Below are positions 12,301 through 24,300 of a stretch of 64,000 nt of DNA, piece by piece (the stretch's first letter is position 1; each line of letters starts with the position of its first letter). The position numbers and the translations under genes are program-made. Source of the stretch: Molossus alvarezi. Its lineage: Eukaryota; Chordata; Mammalia; Chiroptera; Molossidae. Under the pieces are notes generated by a model. That model was not told the origin of the DNA. It was given only the letters and a program-made list of their open reading frames with translations, and searched no databases. The stretch lies in assembly GCA_037176705.1 (NCBI GenBank), contig CM073907.1, forward strand, positions 13,981,001 to 14,045,000. Reading direction: 5' to 3'.

Positions 12301-15300
12301 TCACCTACTGGTTTCAGCTGATTCAATGGGCAAACACGACATGTCCGCATGTCCGAGAACCGAACGGTGATCTTGCCCTTCGGGGTGATGCGCGTCACTG
12401 TGCCTTCCCCAAACTCCTCGTGCGTGACCTGGCCCCCCAGTCGCAGGCGGCCGTCGATGCCCCCAATGACAGCCAGGACGGCCATGAGGCCGCCCACCTC
12501 CGGGCTCTCCGAGTCCGGGAGGCCATCCTCCAGCACGGCCTGTGCAGACAGACAGCAAGCTTGAGGACAGGAGCCAGGGAGCGGCCTGTGTCCTACCATT
12601 TACAGCTAAGCCAGATTCATTTTCATATTCATGTCTTCAAAAATTATTTCCAGTAACAAATATTTAAAAACACATCTTTGAACAAAATACACAGCATTTA
12701 AAATGACAGCAATTTTTAAGTTAAAGTAACACCCTGCAGAGAATCAACAAGCAGCTGTGAACACGAGAAACCCACCCCGCCGGCCGGCCTGGCTGCGCAG
12801 CTGCGAGTGGCGGAGCGGAGCTGGGAGTTAACGTGCTTGTTGACGAGGCCGTTCCACTGGCCCAGGGAGTGCAGCATGCGCAGCAGGGCCACTGCCTCCT
12901 CCGCCAGGGTGCTGCTGTGGGTGGCGGTCAGGGAGGCCTGCGGCCGGGCCCTCCGCCTGCGCAGGGTGGACTCTGAAAGAGAGGCACAGGAGAAGCTGCA
13001 TGGCACCCCTCCCGTGCACCGGGGACCCGTGGAGGAGGGCGGCCCACCTCTGAGAAAGGGGATGTCTGAGGAGCAGGTGGTGAGCAGACTGCCCAGGAAT
13101 CCGAAGAGCTTTTCCACGAGGCACTTCATGTCCTTGGCCCGTTCGGTCTTGTCCCAAGACGGAAGCACGGCTTGTAGTAGGTGTATCGCTAAGATCTGCA
13201 CAGGGTGATTCAGAACAGCCGGCGTTAAAGAAACCCTACCTGACACCCAGAGATAAGGATTTTCTTTCCTCTTTCTTTTCTGATCCTATTAACAGAATCA
13301 TGGAAAAATCCTAACATTCATTATTTAATAGCCAATTACACCCAAGTTGATTAATAACATGGATCAGGAATTTAAAAAAGGAGGTACAATACACATGCAG
13401 GTACTCATTTAATTAAGAAGTAACTCCTTTCAGTAATTCTTCTCGAGATGGTCATGCTACGACCCCAGGAAGCAGGTGAGGTCTGACCCTCGCAGGAAAG
13501 GCAGTCGACTGAAGCTGCAACTGCAGGGGTCCGAGGTCGAGAATGCAGACCCTTGCTTCTAGAAAGCTGACTTGGGGAGGAACCCTTCTGGCCCAGCAGG
13601 TTTCAAACACCGGCTCTGTGCCGGCTTCCACCATTCCCTGCACTCACTGAAGAGCCCAGGCACTAACTTCAAGAAGTGGGGGTGCTGGTATCTTGACGCC
13701 ACACCTCCGAGCGGTCCCTAGGCCCAAGGTGGCACCAAGCAGGAAGGGCCAGGCCCAGTTACCTGGCGCTGCAGCGAGGCAGCCGTGAAGGGGGCGTGTC
13801 CCTCGACGACCCTCATGAGCAGGGCAATCCAGGGCGGGGAGCTGAGCGCGGCGCACATGTGCGGAGTGAGTGCGATGCTGCGCACGAAGCCCAGGGAGCA
13901 CCAGCTGCGGTACTGCTCCCGGCATACCAGCCTGTTCGGGGAGGCTGCGGGTGACAGAGCTGCTTGGCACTCGAGCTGCAGCCCGGCCCTCAGGCCGTGG
14001 ACCACCTGTCCAGCTGCTGAAGCTCCCGGCCTGCGGTGCTTTATGGGGCAGCCCAGGCGGACTAGCATGCTACTGAGCTTGCGGTGACACATAGGGGCTG
14101 CCCTAGGATGCTAATGCACAGGCTCGCACACACGCATACACATATGCTTAAGCACACATGCGCACACGCACACTCAATTATGTGACAGAAGCAGAGCCCC
14201 AGTCCCGACCCTGTGGGCCCACAACCACTCATTACGTACACGTCTTGTCCGTCGTCCCACTTTCCACTAACACGCGCAACAGCCCGCACAGCGTCTTGGT
14301 GGCTTCGCTCTGCATGGCCTCGGCGTGGACCCCAGTAGAGAGAGACAGCGTTTGCAGTAAGTTGACAGTGCTGGTCAGCAACATGGCAGTGGGGTGCATG
14401 TTCCTTCCAGTTTGCTCAGCTTCTGGGGAAAAAAGTCAGAATAAAGAACTCCACTCCCAAATAGAACTGAAAGATGTCCTTGCACATAATTAAAGAAATA
14501 CAATAGCACATTCTTTTTAAAAAATTTTTCACTTTATCAAATTACAAAGGATGAAAAGAAGGAGGAAGGAGGTTGGGAGGAGGGAGGGAGGAAGAAAGGA
14601 AGAAAAAAGGGAGGGAGGAAGGAGGAAAAGAGGAAGGAAGGGAGGGGAGGGAAGAGGAGGGAGGGTGGGAGGAAGGAGGAAGGAAAGGGGGAGGGGAGAG
14701 GGGGGAGGGTTTCTGTGCATATGTTCAGCCCCAACATCACACTTTTCTTGCTCCCTGTGGAAAGGGAGGCAGCTCTTGGCAGGACAAGTAAATCTGGGAT
14801 GCAGCAGTGCTGTGCCTAACCATCCCCGTGCCCACCTTGCTCAAAGAAAAGCTTTTTAAATTAGCTAAACTTTAAAAATCGTCTCAGCATACAGCTCAGA
14901 AGCACTGAAACAATTCCAAGGACACTCCCTCAGGAAGCAGCTGACCAAATGCTAGAAGTTGCTGCTGCGGCGCTCCCTGGAGAGAGGAGAGCTCCTCCCT
15001 GCAGGGCACCAGGGGCTCTGGGACGAGGGGCACGTGGCAGCCAGGCCACCTGTCTCACTCAGCCCCACTCACGCTCCGACCTCCCTGAGTCAAGCCCCCA
15101 GAAAGAGCGCCAGGAGAGGCACCAGGCCTGGAGCCGTGACAGATGCAGTGACAGCAGACCCTGTGCTGATCCCCTGGACAGGGCCACACAGCTTCACACC
15201 GTCACTCCTAAGAGCCCACAAGGCAGGCGGCGCCTGTTCACACCCGAGGGCCTCGGTGCCCATAAGCACTGGCACAGAACACAGCCTTTCCCGTGCCCAC

Positions 15301-18300
15301 ACCACTGCCTCTCTGAGCTCAGGCTCTCGGGTTCCTCTCCTGACCATGAGAGTCACTTCGGAAGCTGCCCATGCTGCCCACACAGCCGGCACCTGAGCTC
15401 CGCAAAGCAGGCTAACCTCCTGCACTGTCTTATAAAGACCAGCCTGGGACGCTTCACTCACACATCCCAAGGTCTCTGGGACTTGTCTAGGAAAACGTGA
15501 CACAGCCCTCCTCTCACAACTTTGGGTTCCCTTGGATAGGACTCAACGTGAAGGGGTCACTCTGAGTTCTCATGCCTGCATTTCTCAAGGCAGTCAGTGC
15601 TAACAAACAGCACGCCCAGCGAAGGGCCTCGGAGGAGGTGAGAGGAGCAGCCAACCAGCTCGGTCAGCGCGTGGGCAGGCCCCGCCGCCCCCATGCAGTC
15701 TATGACGGAGCGGGAGAGCCATGTCCAGCAGAATCACCGGCGCCCAGAGCTGGTCTGTGCTCCCATCATCAGAATCACCTGGGCTTGTTTAACCTGCTCT
15801 TCAGGGGCAAGCCCAGAGCTACCGAGCACTGTCTGCAGGGGAGTCCTGCACTCCCCCCACCCAGGCGCAAAGGGCCAGCCAGCAATGTGGACATGGCCGC
15901 AGGGCTGCACTGCACCGCATGGTCCCCAGCACTCACCCGAGTCGTCCTCCGTGTCCGAGTCCTCTGCCGAGGGCTGTGTGGAGGCTGGCAGCTCCGCCAG
16001 CTTGAGGTCGTACTTGCCCTCCTTTCCCATCCTGTAGGAGTTGGTGCTGCCCGTGTCCCACTGGACCCTGATCCACCCGTCCTCTCCTAGTTCACCAATC
16101 ACACGGCCGAGGCCAGGAGGAGGTCCATCCTTCAGAAGCCAAAACAAAGATCACTTAGGGGCGTGCCGCCCTGCCAGACATTGCCTGTGGGATGGCCACA
16201 TCGCTGTGCGGGCTCCGTGCCCAGAGACGGCTCCAGCCCGCCTGCAGCACACCCTGCCCACAGCACCACCTTCAACGGAGCCACAAAGCTGCCTTCTGCT
16301 CCCTTCCCAAAGAGGTCGGTGGGACGCCTGTCATCTCCGGCCAGACCCTCCCTGGCAATGCAGGGACAAGGTTGTCCAGCCCGGGCCTGGCGCCCTGTTC
16401 CTTGGCCCCTAGTCCCTCACAAGGCTTCGAGAGACTGGAAACCTGAAGCAGCACCTGCCTCTCCTCTTACTTTCGGCTTCCCCTCTGTCTCTCACTTCTG
16501 AGGAAGCTGCTTCTAGGAGGCCATACCGGTCGTTCCAGGACAGGTGGCCTTCTGCATGCCTGACGATGCCCTACTTTGGAGTGGGGCTGAGAATGCCTAG
16601 ACATGACAAGAACGCTCCCACACCGCAGGTACGTGAGCACCATCCTTAGCCAGTGACTAGGGTTATGCCCCGGACACTGGCCCCTGTGACCTCTACCTGG
16701 GGAGGCCTAACAGACACTCGAGAGCCATGTGCTATGATGAGAAACAGAATGGAGGCCACCGCCTGAGAGTGCTGTGGGGCAGTGACTGGGTGCACGGCCA
16801 CCTGCTCGAGGAGGCAGCTGGGCTCCCTGCCCAGAGCTCCCAGGACACGACTGTTCAGAAGGGGCTCCTGCTCTCCTGCTCTCTTACTCCTGCTCTGGCT
16901 GCACCTCAACTGCAGCCCATGCGGGGACTTCTCTGAAGATAGCCGCCACTCCTCGAGACCTGGCCCTGCATGAGGGGTCCCTGCACAGGACCTGTCACTC
17001 TGCTTGTTGCGCCCCTGGGCACCTGTCACTGGGAGCAGCAGCTGTGTCATCCATCAACTGCACACATCCCGAGTTAAGGCAGACATCTGCTCCAATGTTC
17101 ACACAGTGAGAGCAAGTCAGGACGCGCAAAGCTGACGACTGCGCGGCTGCTGTGTCTAAGCAAATCTGAGTACCTGGTCGCCCCACTTCCAGTCCACGCC
17201 CCTCATGACCCTGGTTCCGATCTTCATCATGGCGGCCAGCTCTGGCCCCGAGACTGGGGGCTGTGCAGGGGCCATCTCCTTCCTGGTCTCCTCCAGGACG
17301 GTGGCGGATGCGCCTCGGGCAGACAGGTTCCCATCTTCTTCCCCACTGTCACAGCTTGGGCCTGTCGGAGCATTGGGAGCAGTAGCATCAGCACCTGCAA
17401 CTTCCTCGTCTCAACACACTTGTGAGATCAGTAAATACTGTGGGAAATAATCATCTTCAAGAATCATTGTGTATAGTGTATTTTTTAAACCAATACAGCA
17501 AACACCATGAAACTTTATCAATGAGAATTAAAATTCTTGAAAAGGGGAAGAAAAAATATATGTTTCAGGAGATATAAAAGATACAAAGGCAAAGTAATTT
17601 AGAAAAATATGCATCACATATTTATTAGAACTAAAGATAACCACCTAAAGGTCTAACAGAGAAATTAAACTGTAATTATAACACTGCACAGAGGAGCTGA
17701 GAGCAGGCCCTTAGAAAGGGCACATGCAGTGGGCCCTCGGCTGGCCTCTGGGGGCCTGGATTTCGGGAGGGTGCCCTCCAGTCCCTCAGTGAAAGAGGCC
17801 TTGCTGTGTTAACTTGTCTTCACAGACAGTGTGGTCTGTGCTGAGCCTGCTTCCTTCCGGGCCTGGCACGTCCAGGAAGAGGTGCCCACAAGCCCAGCCC
17901 GGGGGAACCCTGGGCGCCAGGTCTGATGAGTGTCATGGGTGGACAGCAGTTCACAGGTGTTGTCACAGCTCGTGCATCCTGTGGGACTGCACTGGGACCG
18001 GACCTTGTCTGGCTCCTCCCAGACCTCGCTCCTGTGCCTTTCCCTGTACTGCTGTGTCCGCTGTAATAAATCAGTTGCGAGGATGAATCATTGAACCCGA
18101 GAGTGGTCCTGGGGACCCTGACAGGGATGACTGCAGTGGACTGTAGAACAGCCCTGGCTGCTGGTAAAGCAGAGTCAAGGAGTGGGGCATGGAGTACACA
18201 TCGGTCCCTGGTGGTGACGGTGCCGACATGTGCTAAACGAAATGAGCCACAAGCAAAAGGCTGAAACCTGTGTAATTCATTTACGTGAAACACCCAGAAG

Positions 18301-21300
18301 AGGCCGATCCAGAGCCCAAAGCTCTGCTGCTGTGAACAGCTGGGGAGCGGGAGGCCAGGAGCCTCTGCGACATGCGTGCAGTCTGCGTGGGGTTACGGTG
18401 CTAGAGTAGGAGTGCTCGTACAGCTTCGTGGGCGTGCTTAATGCCCCTGAGTTATAAGCTTCAAAGCGGTCAACATGATCAGTTTTGGTATGTATATTTT
18501 ACAATAAAATAAGAGAGAGAGATAGATTGAGAAAGAAATATCAAGGCAAAATCATGACATTCTCACAAAGGGTGCGAGGCAGTGCCGACCTACCGATGAG
18601 CCGCAGCGCGGTCTGCGCGAGGGCAAGGGTGCCAGAGTTCAGCAGGAGGTTGAGGTTGTGCGCGCCATGCTGCAGGGTCAGCATGCTGAGCATCACCAGG
18701 AGGAAGCGAGCTTGTGGGGTTGTCCCCAGGCTTGGTCCCGAAGGGTTCTCATTGGTAATGGTTTGCAGGGGGATGGGCTGGATACCTAAAAAGCATTGGC
18801 ACCCACCTAAATTTCTTGTATGTGGACACAAGAACCTACATGATGCACAAAACATCAGCAATTTCTAAAAAATTCAGCGGAAAAAAAATAAATAAAAAAT
18901 TCGCCGTCACTCCACACGCAGCCATCCCTGTCTATCTACAGAACTTACCACGTTCCTCTCAACATCCCTGGTAGCTTACTCATTCCATTTCAAGTATAAC
19001 AGAGCTCATTTCTCTTCCACAAATACAACCCTGGCATTTCTCAGTGGACGCTTGACTTACCATCTAAGAAATTAAGTACTAGCACAGGATACGCATTTCA
19101 AGGTGTAAGTGATACACATGAACAGGTTAAGATGTCAAAGCTTCATATTAGGAAACTACAAGATTGCGCCTTCTGTCCAATTTTGAAAGTTTGTTTAGTT
19201 TGAGAAATCTTCGAGTAGCACAGATGATCACTCTAATGTACAAAGTTATCAGTCTTTCCAAGAGCAAAAGTTGGCATTTGCAAGCTCCCACATCACATAA
19301 AGAGCCAGAAGCTAACATAATGCAATGCGATTGTCGACGTTACTGCAATAGCAGCTTTACTATACAGCCTGTTGACCACGAGGGCTTTTAAACTCACCCA
19401 GTTCTTTGAATCTGGCATTTGTATCCAGCAAAATGTTTCGCGTGTTCTGAACAGCCCAAGCGTACAGCTTGCCGAATGTGACTTCCAGCAGCATCCGATT
19501 GAAAGGTGGGATCAAGTCGACATCCTTTAAACAATCCATGAGGGGTTCCCTTTCAAACAAAGATAAATGCATTTTACTTAAGACTACTGCCAAACTTTAA
19601 CCTGAACAGAATGATGCCTGATGCCACTGCTCCCCTTAATTAGGAAGAAAAATCACCATGTTTTACCCTATATCAACGCCCTCCGGGATGAGCCGCTGCC
19701 ATCCACAGAACACGGCATACCGCACCGATGGAAGTAAGAAATTCTTGGCGGCCAATTTTAATATTGTGTCTATCCCTTCCAGGCGGACCTCTGCTCTCTC
19801 CAGCTGCAAAACACCCGTGCACGCAGGTGAGTGCTGTGCACTGCCACTGCCGAGGGCGCTCTCACTGAGAACCTTACCTGTTTCAGCAGGCACTTTCTCA
19901 TTTTCTCCACGTCCACTGGCTCTTCTTTAAGGGCAAATTCGGCAATGGTGCTGAGGAGTGCAGACTGCGGATAAAGACCCTGGACATTCTGCTTCACCCA
20001 CTTGTACCTGTGGACACCTGTGACTGTGCTCAGCAGTGGCTGCCACTTACCCTGACAAAGGAAACCATTTGCACCATGAGATCACCTGCTGACATTAACA
20101 TGTGCTCTAAAAGTTACTTGAGTAAAATAAAATACAAATGCAGTAGGTTTAAATTGGTGAGATATTTTAAACTTGGAAACTAACTTATGGTTAAACTAAC
20201 TGTCATAAATAGGTGTATAAATGAATTTTAAACCTCCATACTCATGTATGTTGGAAAGCGCTAAGTTGGAATTCAAAGTTAAATTATCATCCATATTAAA
20301 AGCCTCAGTGACCAGGACAGTTTCTGAAGCAAAGGATACACTGAAGGAAGAAAGAAGGAATGAATGAGTGGTGAATAAATAATGATACAGTGTACTCCTA
20401 CAAGTAAAAGAAAATACTTCTCCAGGGCGGATCTGACCCCGGCACCACTAGGCAGGCGTCCCTGGGGCACAGGTACCCATTCTTTAATACGCCAGCGCCT
20501 TCCAGCCAGCGGACGCCTACGGACAGAATGATGGGACTAAGATTCCTGTGCTATGTGCTGTGTTCTACGCAGCCTGTCTCAGAATCACAGGAAATACTTC
20601 ACCTTGGGTGATTTGATTGTAATGGGTCTTTTGTCCATATTTATAGGACTGTGAGGCAAAATGCAAGCTTCTTCTAAATCACTCTCTTCATTTCCAATTT
20701 TTTCTTCATCATCCGTAGATTCTGGCTTCTTAGGAACTGCTTCAAAACATCATTCGTTATAAAAACCATTTACTTATAGTTTTAAATCAAGGAATACTTA
20801 AATTTGCATTCAGAAAGGACATACATATTTTAATATTTACTTTCAACTGACACAAACTACTCAAGTGTCACAGTGACTCTCGTGTGACATCTGGTCTGGG
20901 GCCGAAGACAGTGGGAGGGCCACCACCAAGAAGCCCTAGAGAAGGGGAGGCCCAGCGGTCAGCCAGCTCCTGCTCAAGGCCAGATGGGGACACGTCAGTG
21001 CAGACACCACTCGGTGCTGCAGCGTGAGAGGCAGCGCTGCCTATGAGCGCTGTGATTCGGACTGGATGTGGTTCTCATGTGTCAGACACACTACTCTTCT
21101 GATGTAAGAGAAAAATAACTTTAAAGCGCAAGCACCAGTTTTAGTTCATGGACAGTATGAAAAGAGCAGCAGGCTGCCCTGCCCCCTAACCCCGTATACC
21201 ATCTTGGGACCAGCCATGGGCTCTGTCATCTAACCAGAGCCTCCTCTCATATCAGTCTCTTTAAAAACTTGTTTCCTAGCCCTGGCCAGTTTTGCTCAGC

Positions 21301-24300
21301 GGTTAGAGCATTGGCCTGAGGTCCAGAGAGACCCAGGTTGGGTTCCCGCTAAGGGCATGTATCTCGGTTGCAGCTTGTCCCCAGCCGTGCGGGAGATTTG
21401 TACCTGTCACGTCAATCTCAATCTCTCTCTCTCTCTCTCTCTCTCTCCCTCTCTGTCTCCCACTCTATCTGAACAAAAAACAAAAAAATGTCCTCGGGTG
21501 AGGATAAAAAATAAATAGCCCTGGCCGGTTTGGCTCAGCAGTTAGAGCACTGGCCTGCGGTATGGAGAGACCGGGGTTCGGTTCCCGCTAAGGGCATGTA
21601 CCTTGGTTGCAGTTTGTCCCCAGCCCTAGTTGGGTCGTGCCGGTGGCAGCCACTCGATGTGTCTCTTTCACGTCGATGTTTCTATCTCTCCCTCCCACTC
21701 TACCTGAACAAAAAATGGAAAAATGTCCTCAGGTGAGGATAAAATAAATAAATAAGTAAATAAATAAAATAAAAAGGTTTTCCTTTATTGATTTTAGAGA
21801 GAGAGAAAAGGAAAGGGAGAGAGTGATAGAACCATCGATGAGGGAGAACATCTACTGGCCGCCTCCTGCATGCCCCCCAGTTGGGATCGGGCTCACAACC
21901 TGGGCATGTGCCCTGACCGGGAATCAAACTGGCAACCTTCTTGGTGCAGGGTCGACGCTCAACCACAGAGCCACTCTGGCCGGGCCATGTCAGTCTCTCT
22001 CTTTTTTTTTCTTTTTCCTTTTTTAAAAAAAAATCTTTATTGTTGAATGTACTGCAGATGTTCCTCCTTTTTCCCCCATCAACCCCCTCCTCCCCACGCC
22101 CGACCCCCTCCTACCTTTCCCCACACTGTTGTCTGTGTCCATTGGTTATGCATATAAGTTCTTTCGTCTATTTCTTCCCAACCCCAACCCCCTTCTCTTT
22201 GAGGTTTGTCAGTCTAGCAACCAATTTGTTCTTCTTAATCCCTTCACCTTTTTCACCCATTTCCCCAACACCCCTCCAACCTGGAAAACAATAAAATGTT
22301 CTCTGTTATCTATCAGACTGTTTCTGTTCTGCCTGTTCATTTTGTTTGTAGATTCCATTGTTGATAGATATGTATTCATTGACATTTTGTTTGTTCACAT
22401 ATTTTATCTTTTTCTTCAAGAAGACCCTCCAACATTCTTATAGTAACGGTTTGGTGATGATGAACTCCTTTAACTTTTTCTTGTCTGGGAAACTCTTTAT
22501 ATGGCAATTGATTCTAAACAGCTTTGCAGGATAGAGTAATCTTGGTTGTAGGTTCTTGCTTTTCATCACTCTGAATATTTTTTGCCACTCCCTTCTGGCC
22601 TGCAAAGTTTCTTTTGAGAAATCAGCTGACAGTCTTATGGGAGCTCCCTTGCAGGTAACTAACTGCCTTTCTCTTGCTGCTTTTAAGATTTTCTCTTTGT
22701 CTTGAACCTTTTACATTTTGATGATGTGTCTTGGTGTGGGTCTCTTGGGATTCATCTTGTTTGGGACTCTCTGTGCTTCCTGGACTTGTATGTCTGTTTC
22801 CTTCACCATGTTAGGGAAGTTTTCTGCCATTATTGTTTCAAACAGGTTTTCGATTTCTTGTTCTCTCTCTTCTCCTTCTGGCACCCCCAAGATGCAAATG
22901 TTGGCATGCTTGAAGTTGTCCCAGAGGCTCCTTACACTATCCTCATTTATTTTCTTTTTGCTGTTCTGACTGGGTGTTTTTTGCTTCCTTATATTCCAAA
23001 TCGATGATTTGTTTCTTGGCTTTACCTACTGTACTACTGAATCTGTGTAAATTATTCTTTATTTCAGTTAGCGCTTCCTTCATTTCTGACTGGTCCTTTT
23101 TTATGCTCTTGAGGCCCTCACTAAGTTCGCTGAGGTTCTCAGTAGTTTATTGAGCATCCTTATGAGCAGTATTTTGAACTCAGCATCTGTTAGGTTGCTT
23201 ATCTCCATTTTGCTTAGTTCTTTTCCTGGAGATTTTTTTCTGTTCTTTCATTTGGGACCTGTTTCTTTGTCTCCTCATTTTGGCTGCCTCTCTGCGTTTG
23301 TTTCTGTGTATTACTTAACGAGAGGTATGGGGCTATCTGAGACCAGATGCTGCTTGTTTGAAAGAATGTAGGAAAACCTGAAGCAGGATTCGAGACAGGC
23401 CAATCCTATGGTAAAGCAACTGTCAACAGCTTGGGTCTGCCTGAAAGTTGGGTGGGGCGGGGCCTCAGGGAGTCATCAGGGCGGGGCTACCAGTGTGAGC
23501 CAGGTTGCTGGAGTCCCAGATATGGCGCTGCCACCCCAAGGAAGGGCTCACCAAAGGAACAAAGGCCTCTGACAGCACATTTGTCCCTGAGAAAGCCGCC
23601 TCTCCAACCCTCGCTCCAGTGCCAAACAGCTCAGTTCTTCCCTGTATGTCTCTGGCGCCCCTAAAGCTGTCTCCCCTCCAAGCTTACAGGGAGTGAGTTC
23701 AATAAGTCCCTGCGTGGGCCCTTTAAGAGGAGCAGCCTGGGGCTCCAGCCGCCTCAGCCTCCCTGAGCCTCAGTTCCCGCTGGTTTTACCAGCCAGAAGT
23801 TATGGGGATTCTCTTCCTGGCACTGGAACCCTGAGAGGGGGGCCTGGTGTGGGACGGGGACCCCTCAGTCCTCAGGGAGGACCTTCCCAGCCGAGGTGTC
23901 CTCCTGATTTTTATCCGCCACACGTGGGTGTGGGACCAGCCTGTCCCCTCCGTCCCTCCTACCAGTCTCCATGTGGCTGCTGCTTTAATTCCATAGTTGT
24001 AGGACTGCCATTCAGCTTGATTTCAGGCGGTTTTGAATGACGGTTGTTCTGTAGTTTAGTTGTAACTCTGATGTGGTTGTGGGAGGACACGATGCCACGT
24101 TTACCTACCCGCCATCCTGACTGGAAGTCCCACGTCAGTCTCTTTAATGAGAAAAACTGCTATTGCATTGCAATGTGATGTATGGTGTGGCTTCCTTATT
24201 TTGGCCCCTTTCAAGGCTTTCAGTCTAATTCTTCCCCACATGTAACATAAGTAACAAGCAGCACCATAATCTACCCAGGCAGCAAAACACTAACATAGCA

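Noticed and set aside
14551..14859. Arg/Glu/Gly-rich open frames
   Set aside because: Shadow of the purine tract, low complexity.
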